A stretch of 64,000 bases of DNA from JAJDUF01 sp965238265 (lineage in GTDB: Bacteria; Chloroflexota; UBA11872; UBA12225; JAJDUF01): assembly GCA_965238265.1 (NCBI GenBank), contig OZ250185.1, forward strand, positions 372,001 through 436,000, given 5' to 3'. The number at the start of each line of letters is the position of its first letter. Position 1 is the first letter of the stretch. The translations under genes were made by a program, and so were the position numbers. The notes beneath the pieces were generated by a model. The model was not told where the DNA came from and searched no databases. It worked only from the letters and a program-made list of their open reading frames with translations. Shown here one piece after another: positions 34,205 through 42,988 of the stretch.

Positions 34205-36781
34205 ATGAGTAGACTGCGGCAGATTCTCGGCTTGGTCGCTGTCCTGGTGGTGGCCGCTGGCATCGGCTATGCCGGGTACCAGCGCTACGGCCCCCAGCCA
34301 GTAGAGGCAGTTATTCCGACGACGCTGCCCGTGGAGCGCGGTAACCTGACGGCCACCGTGAGCGCTACGGGCAACGTGGAGGCTGCTACCCTCTCGGAGC
34401 TTAGTTTCAAGACCGGCGGTACGCTCCTAGAGTTGCTCGTTGACGTAGGCAGCGAGGTGCAGGCCGGGCAGGTGTTGGCACGGCTGGAGGCCAGCGCCCT
34501 GGAAAGCGCCCTCCGCCAAGCCCAGGCCAGCCTCTACAGCGCCACCACCAAGCTCACCGAACTCCAGGATGGCCTCTCCACCAAGGACATCCGGCTCAGT
34601 GAGGCCTCCGTTGTCTCCGCTGAACTCAAGCTCGCCCAAGCTCGCGCCAATACCACCGACATCCGCAACGCCGAAGGCAGCCTCGAATCCGCCCAGATCA
34701 AGCTCCAAGAGCTCCAGGCCAGCGCCACCGAGCGGGAGATCGCCATCGCCCGGCTGCAACTCGCCGCGGCCGAAGCGAAGCTGCTGGCCCTGCAGGAGCC
34801 GGCCGAGCGCGATATCCAAGCCGCCCAGGCGTCGGTAGCCTCCGCCCAAGCCAAGTATGACCAGCTGCTGCAACCCCGCGCGGAAGATGTCCGCAACGCC
34901 GAAACGGCCTTGGCGTCCGCCCAAGCCAAGTATGACCAGCTGTTGCAACCCCGCGCGGAAGATGTCCGCAACGCCGAAACGGCCTTGGCGTCCGCCCAAG
35001 CCAAGTATGACCAGCTGCTGCAACCCTCGGCCGAGGATGTCCGCAACGCTGAAGCGTCGGTGGCCTCCGCCCAGGCCAAGCTCGACCAGTTGCTGCAGCC
35101 CCGCGCGGAAGATATCCAGAACGCCGAAGCTAACGTCGCTTCCGCCCAGGCCAAGCTCGACAAGCTACTCCATCCGACCGCAGCAGACCTCGCTTCGGCG
35201 CGGGTCTCCCTCGACCAGGCCCAGATCCGCCTGGCCGAGCTTACCGATGCCCCCGCTAACCGCCCGGAAGACATCGCCAATGCCCAGCTCTCGGTCCAGA
35301 GCGCCCAGTTGAACCTCGACCAGGCCATCTCCGACAACATCTCGGAGACGGCCATCCAGAAGGCCCGCATTGGGCTGGAGACGGCGCAGAACAACCTGAG
35401 CAAGCTCCAGAGCCAGGGGCCGAGCGAGTGGGCGCTGCGCTTGCAGCAGCTTGCCGTCCAGTCCGCCCAGGACAACCTGAATCGGCTGCTCAACCCCAGC
35501 GCCGCCGACATTGCGGCAGCGCAGGTATCGGTGCAACAAGCCCAGAACAGCTTACAGAAGCTGCTCAACCCCAGCGCCGCCGACCTCGCCAGCGCCCAAG
35601 CGTCGCTGCTGCAGACCCAGAACAGCCTGGACAAGCTGCTCAACCCCAGCACCGCCGATCTGGTGGCCGCCGAATTGTCCGTGCAACAAGCCCAGAACAG
35701 CTTACAGAAGCTGCTCAACCCCAGCGCCGCCGACCTGATAGCCGCCGAATTGTCCGTGCAACAAGCCCAGAACAGCTTACAGAAGCTGCTCAACCCCAGC
35801 GCCGCCGACCTCGCCAGCGCCCAAGCGTCGCTGCTGCAGGCGCAGAACAGCCTGGACAAGCTGCTGAACCCCAGCGCCGCCGATCTGGCGAACGCCCGGG
35901 TGGCAGTGGAGCAGGCGCAGCAAGCGCTGGATAACCTGCTCACCCCCGATGCGGTAGCGATTGCCCAGCAGGGGCTGGTCGTGGCGCAGGCGGAGCGCCA
36001 GCTGGCCCGTGTCCAGGCGAGCTATGAGGACACGCTCGCCGCCGCGGAGCTGGCTCTGGAGCAGGCGCGGTTGCAGCACGAGTTGAAGATCGCCCCGGCC
36101 TCCGAGCAAGAGGTGGCCTCGGCGGGAGCGTCGTTGGAGAGCGCGCAGGTGCAGCTGGAGCAGGCACAGCGCAATCTGGCGAACGCCACGCTCACGGCCC
36201 CCTTCGCCGGCCTCGTGGCGAGCTTGAGCACCAGCCTCGGCGAGCAAGTCAGTTCTAATAGCGCGGTCCTGGAGCTGTTCGATCCGACGAAGATCAGGAT
36301 CGAAGCGCTGGTGGATGAGATTGATGTCTCTAGCGTTCGCGCCGGACAGGACGCGAGCGTGACGTTCGAGGGGTTGCAGGACCAGCGCGTGCCGGGTCGT
36401 GTTCTGGTGGTAGCGCCGACCGGTACCATCAATCAGGGTGTCGTGAGCTACCAGGCCATCATCGAAGTGGACCGCACACAAGCCGGTGGTGTACGCCCCG
36501 GGATGACGGCCACCGCGAGTATCGTCACCGAGTCCCGCGAAAACGTCATCGTGGTGCCCAACCGGGCGATCCGGCGGCAGGGTCAGCGGCGGACGGTGGA
36601 AGTTATGACGGCCAGTGGTGAGACTGAGACGCGCCAAGTGGAAGTCGGCCTCGCCAACGACCAGTCGAGCGAGATCATCAGCGGCTTGCAGCCCGGCGAC
36701 ACGGTAGTGATCTCGGCTACGACCACCGGCCAAGCGCGCATTCCGGGCCTGACCGGCGGCGGCGGTCGGCGGCCCTTCTAG
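34205..36781 (+). CDS. MacA/HlyD-type efflux adaptor with expanded helical repeats
   Basis: Membrane-anchored adaptor of an ABC export system. After an N-terminal membrane helix (ILGLVAVLVVAAGIGYAG) comes a lipoyl-like half (TVSATGNVEAATLSELSFKT) and a very long helical region (about 110-640) of near 25-residue repeats, each broken by Pro (QLLQPRAEDVRNAE, then KLLNPSAADLASAQ). The second lipoyl half (LTAPFAGLVASLSTSLGEQV) and the beta-barrel and membrane-proximal domains follow. At 858 residues it is over twice the length of typical MacA. ATG at 34205 has GGGAGAGAGG upstream. It is first in an operon with an ATPase and two permeases. Confidence 0.88.
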   Translation: MSRLRQILGLVAVLVVAAGIGYAGYQRYGPQPVEAVIPTTLPVERGNLTATVSATGNVEAATLSELSFKTGGTLLELLVDVGSEVQAGQVLARLEASALESALRQAQASLYSATTKLTELQDGLSTKDIRLSEASVVSAELKLAQARANTTDIRNAEGSLESAQIKLQELQASATEREIAIARLQLAAAEAKLLALQEPAERDIQAAQASVASAQAKYDQLLQPRAEDVRNAETALASAQAKYDQLLQPRAEDVRNAETALASAQAKYDQLLQPSAEDVRNAEASVASAQAKLDQLLQPRAEDIQNAEANVASAQAKLDKLLHPTAADLASARVSLDQAQIRLAELTDAPANRPEDIANAQLSVQSAQLNLDQAISDNISETAIQKARIGLETAQNNLSKLQSQGPSEWALRLQQLAVQSAQDNLNRLLNPSAADIAAAQVSVQQAQNSLQKLLNPSAADLASAQASLLQTQNSLDKLLNPSTADLVAAELSVQQAQNSLQKLLNPSAADLIAAELSVQQAQNSLQKLLNPSAADLASAQASLLQAQNSLDKLLNPSAADLANARVAVEQAQQALDNLLTPDAVAIAQQGLVVAQAERQLARVQASYEDTLAAAELALEQARLQHELKIAPASEQEVASAGASLESAQVQLEQAQRNLANATLTAPFAGLVASLSTSLGEQVSSNSAVLELFDPTKIRIEALVDEIDVSSVRAGQDASVTFEGLQDQRVPGRVLVVAPTGTINQGVVSYQAIIEVDRTQAGGVRPGMTATASIVTESRENVIVVPNRAIRRQGQRRTVEVMTASGETETRQVEVGLANDQSSEIISGLQPGDTVVISATTTGQARIPGLTGGGGRRPF
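34803..35940 (+). repeat. Tandem 75-bp coding repeats in the adaptor gene
   Basis: Near-identical 75-bp units encode 25-residue Pro-punctuated helices. Two subfamilies are seen: one reading AQAKYDQLLQPRAEDVRNAE (about 34850-35110) and one reading QAQNSLQKLLNPSAADL (about 35530-35900). Some neighbouring units are almost identical at the DNA level, implying recent duplication. Confidence 0.85.
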
Positions 36782-36841
36782 GGCGCCGTTACTCGCTCTC
36801 TAGCAACTGTGTAAACGCAAGCAAGGCGGAGGTGGGAAGAG

Positions 36842-37639
36842 ATGGCTACGGCAACCGTCGAGGCTCCGGTAGGTGAGGAAACTGTGGTGGCAGCCGACAC
36901 GGACACGGTGATCCGCTTCCGTGACATCACCAAGACCTACTACATCGGGGACATCACCGTGCCAGCGTTGCGCGGTGTGTCGCTGGAGGTCAAGCGCGGC
37001 GAGTTGGTGGCGATCATGGGGCCATCCGGCTCCGGCAAGTCCACCCTGATGAACATCATCGGTTGCCTCGACCAACCTACGTCAGGCGACTATGAGCTGG
37101 ACGAGTTGCAGATCGGCCGGCTCGCAGACGATGAGTTGGCGGAGATTCGCAACAAGAAGATCGGCTTTGTGTTCCAGCAGTTCAACCTGCTCGCTCGCAC
37201 CAGCGCGCTCGAGCAGGTGGAGCTACCGTTGGTCTACGCCGGCACAGCAGATCGCCGCGAACGGGCACAGGCGGCCCTGGAGGCCGTCGGTCTTGGCGAC
37301 CGCATCCACCATAAGCCGACTGAGCTGTCGGGGGGGCAGCAGCAGCGCGTCGCCATTGCACGGGCGCTGGTCAATGGGCCAGCCCTCTTGCTCGCCGACG
37401 AGCCGACGGGAGCGCTCGATACGACGACTGCCGGGGAGATTATGGCCATTCTCCAGCGCCTGAATCGCGAGCAGCATCTGACGGTGATTCTCGTGACTCA
37501 CGAAGCGGAGATCGCTGCCTACACCAAACGCATCGTACACATGCGCGACGGTGTTATCAGCAACGACGAGGTTGTGACAAACCAGCGCCTCGCTCAGGCG
37601 CCGCCGGTAGCAGCGACCGCGGCGGAGGCAGCCGAGTAA
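36842..37639 (+). CDS. MacB/LolD-type ABC transporter ATP-binding protein
   Basis: A 265-residue ABC ATPase of the MacB/LolD/FtsE group. Walker A is GPSGSGKST (60-68), Q-loop in FVFQQFNLL, signature LSGGQQQR, Walker B LLLADEPTGALD and the H-loop TH in VILVTHEAEIA. Start ATG has a strong GGAGGTGGGAAGAG site. It powers the system encoded by the adaptor upstream and the two permeases downstream. It is a free-standing ATPase, unlike E. coli MacB in which ATPase and permease are fused. Confidence 0.95.
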   Translation: MATATVEAPVGEETVVAADTDTVIRFRDITKTYYIGDITVPALRGVSLEVKRGELVAIMGPSGSGKSTLMNIIGCLDQPTSGDYELDELQIGRLADDELAEIRNKKIGFVFQQFNLLARTSALEQVELPLVYAGTADRRERAQAALEAVGLGDRIHHKPTELSGGQQQRVAIARALVNGPALLLADEPTGALDTTTAGEIMAILQRLNREQHLTVILVTHEAEIAAYTKRIVHMRDGVISNDEVVTNQRLAQAPPVAATAAEAAE

Positions 37640-37733
37640 CCGGCGTGTCTCGATAGACGCCCCCGGAAACTCTCGCCACACATGGAGTGTGGAGGATAGC
37701 CCTCGCAGCGGAGGGCGGTAGAAAGGGAAACCG

Positions 37734-38990
37734 ATGGAGTTGACCGGCAGCGTGCGGATCGCCTTGCGGGCACTCGGAGCCAACAAGCTCCGCTCTGCCC
37801 TGACGATGCTCGGAGTGATTATTGGTGTTGGTGCTGTGATCGCGCTGATGTCCATTGGGACCGGCATGCAGGAGCAAATCACGTCGCAGGTACGCGGTCT
37901 CGGCACCAACCTGCTGTTCATCTCGCCCGGAGCGCAGCAGACCGGCGGCGTGAGCGGCGGGGCCGGCAGCCGGCCGACGCTGACGCTTGACGATAGCGAG
38001 GCGCTGTCCAACGCGGGAATGCCCTTTGTAGCAAACGTGGCAGCGGCGCAGGACAGCGGGGCACAACTGGTCGCGGGTGGCCAGAACTGGCGCTCGCGGG
38101 TGAGTGGGGTCACGCCCTCGTTTCAGGAGGTGCGCAATGCCCAAGTCGCGCTGGGCGAGTTCATCAATGCAGAGCACATGCAGTCCCACTCGCGGGTGAT
38201 GGTGCTCGGCTCGAATGTGGCGCAAGAGTTGTTTGGGGACAACGACCCCATCGGTGAGACCATCCGCACGAACAGCCAGAGCTTCCGGGTCATCGGGGTG
38301 CTGGAGAGTAAGGGCGCGAATGCGCTCGGCAACCAGGACGACGTGGTGTACATTCCACTGACGACGATGCAGACACGGTTCAACCGCCAGTTCGGCCGTG
38401 GCGGTGCCGCCAGCATCAGCAGCATTGCCATCCAACTGACCGACGAGCAGTACGTGGATGCGGCCGTGCAAGAGATTTCAGCGCTCCTGCGCGAGCAGCA
38501 CAATGTCTTCGAGGACGACTTCACCATTCTGAGCCAAGAAGACATGGTGGAGACCGTGAGCCAAATCACCGCCGGAATCACGCTGTTCTTGGGGGCGGTC
38601 GCCGGCATCTCCCTGCTGGTCGGCGGCATCGGGATCATGAACATCATGCTGGTGTCGGTGACCGAGCGCACGCGCGAAATCGGTATCCGTAAAGCCCTCG
38701 GCGCCAAGCGCAGCAACATCCTGTCGCAGTTCCTGATCGAGGCGACCGTCGTCAGCCTGCTCGGCGGCGGCTTGGGGATCGTGATTGGCGTCGGAGCATC
38801 GCAGCTGCTCAGTGGCATCGAGCTGAGCGGCCTGGGTCTAGCCGGCAACCAAGCGTTCCAGACGGTTGTCCCACCGGACTCCGTCGTCTTGGCCTTCGTG
38901 GTCTCGGCGGCCATCGGTCTGTTCTTCGGCAGCTATCCGGCCCTGCGCGCGGCGCAGTTGAACCCGATTGAAGCATTGCGGTACGAGTAG
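37734..38990 (+). CDS. MacB-type ABC transporter permease, first paralogue
   Basis: A 418-residue permease of the MacB/FtsX type. One membrane helix near the N-terminus (LTMLGVIIGVGAVIALMSIG) is followed by a large extracytoplasmic domain (about 60-270), then three helices of the FtsX domain (ITLFLGAVAGISLLVGGIGI, an internal helix, and a final one before PALRAAQLNPIEALRYE). TERTREIGIRKALGAK is the conserved coupling segment. It is strongly similar along its whole length to the next gene, indicating tandem duplication. Confidence 0.93.
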   Translation: MELTGSVRIALRALGANKLRSALTMLGVIIGVGAVIALMSIGTGMQEQITSQVRGLGTNLLFISPGAQQTGGVSGGAGSRPTLTLDDSEALSNAGMPFVANVAAAQDSGAQLVAGGQNWRSRVSGVTPSFQEVRNAQVALGEFINAEHMQSHSRVMVLGSNVAQELFGDNDPIGETIRTNSQSFRVIGVLESKGANALGNQDDVVYIPLTTMQTRFNRQFGRGGAASISSIAIQLTDEQYVDAAVQEISALLREQHNVFEDDFTILSQEDMVETVSQITAGITLFLGAVAGISLLVGGIGIMNIMLVSVTERTREIGIRKALGAKRSNILSQFLIEATVVSLLGGGLGIVIGVGASQLLSGIELSGLGLAGNQAFQTVVPPDSVVLAFVVSAAIGLFFGSYPALRAAQLNPIEALRYE

Positions 38991-39082
38991 CGAGCGGTGA
39001 GCGCAGGGGGAGCGCAGCCTGTCACGCCCCTCCGGGGGGTGCCCACACCTGGGCAGAAGATCGGTAGTGTAGGGAGGGAGCA

Positions 39083-40342
39083 ATGAACGCAGTAGTAAGC
39101 ATACAGATCGCTCTGCGCGCGCTAGGCGCGAATAAGCTGCGCTCGGCACTCACAATGCTTGGTGTCATCATCGGCGTGGGTGCAGTGATTTCCTTGATGT
39201 CCATTGGGGCCGGTCTGCAGGAGCAAATCACGTCGCAGATCCGCTCGCTTGGCCCCAACCTGCTGTTCATTAGGCCGGGCGCCCAGCAAACGGGCGGGGT
39301 GCGCGCCGCGGCGGGAACGCGGCCGACGCTGACGCTCGACGACAGCGAGGCGCTGGTGAATGCCGGCTTTCCGTACCTGGTGGATGTGGCGGCGCAGCAA
39401 GACAGTGGGGGACAGCTGATCGCCGGCGATCGGAACTGGCAGTCGCGGGTGAGTGGCGTGACCCCCTCGTTCCAATTCGTGCGTAACTCCCCAGTCGAGC
39501 TTGGCGAGTTCATCAACGATCAGCATGTGCAGAATCGCTCGCGGGTGATGGTGATTGGCTCGGATGTCGCGCAACAGCTGTTTGGGGACAACGACCCCAT
39601 CGGTGAGACCATCCGCGCCAACCGGCAGAGCTTCCGGGTCATCGGCGTGCTGGAGAGTAAGGGCGCCTCCGGGTTCAGCAATCAGGACGATGCGGTCTAC
39701 ATGCCGCTGACGACGATGCAGACGCGGTTCAATCGCTTCCGCGGCCGGGGTGGCGCTACCAATGTGAGCAGCATCGCCGTCCAGCTGACCGACGAGGAGG
39801 CCGCAGATCAGGCCGTGCAAGAGATCGCAGATCTGCTGCGCGAGCGGCACAACGTGGCCCAAGACGACTTCACGATCTTGAGCCAGAAGGACCTGCTAGA
39901 GACCGTGGGGCAGGTCACCACCGGGATCACGCTGTTCTTGGGGGCGGTCGCTGGCATCTCCTTGCTAGTCGGCGGCATTGGGATCATGAACATCATGCTG
40001 GTGTCGGTGACGGAGCGCACGCGCGAAATCGGTATCCGTAAAGCCCTCGGCGCGAAACGACGCGACATCTTGATGCAGTTTCTCATCGAGGCGACCGTGG
40101 TGAGCCTATTCGGTGGCGGGATTGGCGTTGCGTTAGGGGTTGGCGGATCGCGGCTGATCAATGCTGTGTTGTCGTCCCTAGGATCGGACGACGCTGGCGG
40201 CCAGTTCCTCCAGACGGTCGTCCCAGCGGATGCCATCATCTTGGCCTTCGTGGTCTCAGCGGCCATCGGTCTGTTCTTTGGGCTGTATCCCGCGCTGCGC
40301 GCCGCCCGCCTCAATCCGATTGAGGCGCTGCGCTACGAATAA
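39083..40342 (+). CDS. MacB-type ABC transporter permease, second paralogue
   Basis: A 419-residue permease with the same order of domains as its neighbour: N-terminal helix, extracytoplasmic MacB domain and C-terminal FtsX domain ending in ALRAARLNPIEALRYE. Differences concentrate in the extracytoplasmic domain and the C-terminal loop (SSLGSDDAGGQ). The GGGAGGGAGCA site precedes its ATG. With the previous gene it may form a heterodimer served by one ATPase; two homodimers are the alternative. Confidence 0.93.
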   Translation: MNAVVSIQIALRALGANKLRSALTMLGVIIGVGAVISLMSIGAGLQEQITSQIRSLGPNLLFIRPGAQQTGGVRAAAGTRPTLTLDDSEALVNAGFPYLVDVAAQQDSGGQLIAGDRNWQSRVSGVTPSFQFVRNSPVELGEFINDQHVQNRSRVMVIGSDVAQQLFGDNDPIGETIRANRQSFRVIGVLESKGASGFSNQDDAVYMPLTTMQTRFNRFRGRGGATNVSSIAVQLTDEEAADQAVQEIADLLRERHNVAQDDFTILSQKDLLETVGQVTTGITLFLGAVAGISLLVGGIGIMNIMLVSVTERTREIGIRKALGAKRRDILMQFLIEATVVSLFGGGIGVALGVGGSRLINAVLSSLGSDDAGGQFLQTVVPADAIILAFVVSAAIGLFFGLYPALRAARLNPIEALRYE

Positions 40343-40390
40343 TCCCGTCGGCCGGAGAGCCGGACTCCCGTCAGGAAGGAACATGCCACC

Positions 40391-41005
40391 ATGTCTCGTT
40401 TCAAGTTCAAGTACCGCACCTGGGTCATCATCATCGCCATCTTCGGCCTTGGCTGCGGGGCCTCCTTCGCTGCTGTCCGCACATGGTCGGCGGAGCTATT
40501 TCCAGATCAAGAGCCGGCGGCGCAGACCCAGGCCGGGGGTGCGGCCGGCGCCCGCAGCCAAGCGGCGCAGCAGGGCGCTGGGGGCCAAGCCGGGCAAGGT
40601 GCCGGCGCAGTGGCCACCGGCGGCGGCGCGACGGCCGGGGCGAGACAGGCTGGCGCCGCCGGGGCCGGTGGCGCCGGCGGCCAGGCTGGTGGCGGCCGCG
40701 GCACCGTCGGCACGGTCGAGTCTCTGGCCGGCGATACGCTGACGGTCACGACACAGGCCGGCTCCGTCAAAGCCCAGCTATCCGAGCAGACCACGATTCA
40801 GAAACGGACTGCGGGCAGTCGTGACACCACGCCCGGTAGCCGCGAGGACCTCACGGCCGGGACGCAGGTGCTGGTGCAAGGGCCAGTTGGCGAGGACGGC
40901 ACGATCACCGCGCAAACGATTCAAGTGCTCCCGGCTGGTGCCGGCGCCGGTGGTCGCGGCGGCGGCCAGCGTGGCGGTGGTCAGGGCGGGGGCGGTGGTG
41001 GGTAG
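40391..41005 (+). CDS. Exported Gly/Ala-rich protein with a DUF5666-like domain
   Basis: A 204-residue protein. The N-terminus carries a membrane or signal helix (WVIIIAIFGLGCGASFAAV). Residues 40-105 are low-complexity Gly/Ala/Gln. A small beta-rich domain at about 107-180 (GTVESLAGDTLTVTTQ, LTAGTQVLVQGPVGEDGTIT) matches the DUF5666 pattern. The end is poly-Gly with Arg and Gln. It follows the second permease after 48 bp and is probably part of the export operon. Function unknown. Confidence 0.75.
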   Translation: MSRFKFKYRTWVIIIAIFGLGCGASFAAVRTWSAELFPDQEPAAQTQAGGAAGARSQAAQQGAGGQAGQGAGAVATGGGATAGARQAGAAGAGGAGGQAGGGRGTVGTVESLAGDTLTVTTQAGSVKAQLSEQTTIQKRTAGSRDTTPGSREDLTAGTQVLVQGPVGEDGTITAQTIQVLPAGAGAGGRGGGQRGGGQGGGGGG

Positions 41006-41049
41006 ACCGACGCGGGTGCCGGGCACCGGCATCTCACCGCCGGGCCACC

Positions 41050-41115
41050 CGTCATTCCGGCGTAGGCCGGAATCCAGCGGCGGGGGAGTGGATTCTGGCT
41101 TTCGCCGGAATGACG
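41050..41115. repeat. Dispersed palindromic repeat pair (CGTCATTCC family), copy 7
   Basis: Inverted units 41050-41077 and 41089-41115 between the Gly-rich gene and the peptidase gene; both carry hairpins. Confidence 0.85.
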
Positions 41116-41235
41116 TCCCCTCGCCCGCCTTGGACGCGATGAATCGCGCCCCTACGACGCGGCCCGTACCTACCCTTGTCAGGGAGCCGGCCCCTAGCGT
41201 TCGCCAGCGCCCCGGCCGGTTCGAGTAGCAGCAGG

Positions 41236-42015
41236 ATGAGCCAGCCACAGCAGCGCCACGTCCACCGCATCGTCTCGCGCCGCGGCCTGTACCGGCTGGC
41301 TATCGCGGCAGCGGCGGCTGGTCCGCTAGCGGCTCCACGCCGCGCCGCGGCTAACCAGGAGGAACCGTTCGGCTTTGGCCTGTCGGAAGAGCTAACAGAG
41401 CTACCGCCACCCCCGCCTCCCTACCGGCCACCGTTTGCCGGTGATCCCGGGCCATCAACTTGGTTTGTCTCGCAGTGGTACGGCAACACGATCTTCGGGT
41501 ACCGCGCACGGTGGGGGCTGTATGTGGAAGGCCAGGGCATTCACTTTGGTATTGACTTCTCGGCCCGGTGTGGCACCCCGGTCCTGGCCATCGGGCCGGG
41601 GGAGATGATTGCCATTGATGGGAACTACGGCTCCGCGCCGCACAACGTCGTGGTGCGACATCCCGACGGCAACCAATCGGTGTACGGACATCTCGTCGAG
41701 CGCTCGCGGGATGTTTCGTATGGTCAGGAAGTGGCGGCCGGGCAAGTGGTGGGCCGCTCCGGGGACTCGACGGCGCGGACCACGTGTGACGGCAATCCGC
41801 ATCTGCACCTGGAAATCCGCAAGGACGGCCGGCGCGTGGCCACCAATCCGGTGCCGTTGATTGACCTGAACTGGGAAGCCGCCACCTTGGGACATCTGCC
41901 CTTCGAGATTGACCTGGCCAATCCTCGCCAGTGGCAAAGCATCTACTATCAGCCGGACATCACGTTTGGCGACTCCATCATAAACGACTACGCTCGCGCC
42001 TGGCCGCCGTCCTAG
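41236..42015 (+). CDS. LytM-type M23 metallopeptidase with Tat-like signal
   Basis: A 259-residue secreted zinc peptidase. The N-terminus has SRRGLYRLAIAAAAAGPLAA, a twin-arginine-like signal. After a Pro-rich linker comes the M23 fold: HFGIDFSARCGTPV supplies the first His and Asp ligands, and HLHLEIRKDG the final His-x-His. The middle His is in SVYGHLVERS. Such enzymes cleave peptidoglycan cross-links. ATG at 41236 has AGCAGCAGG before it; the frame is open 60 bp further upstream but that part lacks a signal. It stands beyond the export operon and before a sigma factor. Confidence 0.87.
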   Translation: MSQPQQRHVHRIVSRRGLYRLAIAAAAAGPLAAPRRAAANQEEPFGFGLSEELTELPPPPPPYRPPFAGDPGPSTWFVSQWYGNTIFGYRARWGLYVEGQGIHFGIDFSARCGTPVLAIGPGEMIAIDGNYGSAPHNVVVRHPDGNQSVYGHLVERSRDVSYGQEVAAGQVVGRSGDSTARTTCDGNPHLHLEIRKDGRRVATNPVPLIDLNWEAATLGHLPFEIDLANPRQWQSIYYQPDITFGDSIINDYARAWPPS

Positions 42016-42136
42016 CCACGCCAAGCCATCCCCGTTGGCATCCTGGCATCCTGCCACAGCGAGGGCCGGCCCTCTTCCGACTGGCCTTTGCCTCATGTGC
42101 CCCCCCGCCGGCTCCCCTTGCCGGCTGACGACCTAG

Positions 42137-42178
42137 CGGCTACCGCAGACGCCTATATTGTTAGGCGAACGTTAGCCG
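42137..42178. other. Inverted-repeat (hairpin) element upstream of the sigma gene
   Basis: CGGCTACCG (42137-42145) pairs with CGTTAGCCG (42170-42178) with one mismatch, and CGCCT (42150-42154) pairs with AGGCG (42163-42167) around ATATTGTT. It lies about 100 bp before the sigma factor start and could be an operator, a cruciform or a terminator of the peptidase transcript. Confidence 0.45.
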
Positions 42179-42275
42179 TTGGTCAGGTTTCCTGGCGCGA
42201 CTCCCGGCACAATGCCTGTGGTGCTGCTGAGGCGAGACGACATGCGCGTCGTCCGAACGTGAAAGGAAACCGCTG

Positions 42276-42863
<588 letters not shown>

Positions 42864-42988
42864 CATCGGCCCCGGTAGAGAGATTCTGTTGGTATGGGAT
42901 GACCGCCATGATTAGAGACTGCTCTCAACATATTCATTCTTGCTTTGGCTATGACTCCGTCTCGCAGCCACCAGCATCAAGAGCCCCT

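Noticed and set aside
34803..35940. Regular DNA repeats that could suggest a CRISPR array
   Set aside because: Units are contiguous 75-bp coding repeats without unique spacers, are in frame with a recognised adaptor protein, and no cas gene is near.
34534..35943. A 469-codon minus-strand frame over the adaptor repeats, Ser/Trp/Ala-rich
   Set aside because: It is the antisense product of the 75-bp coding repeats; its repeated composition follows from the plus-strand gene.
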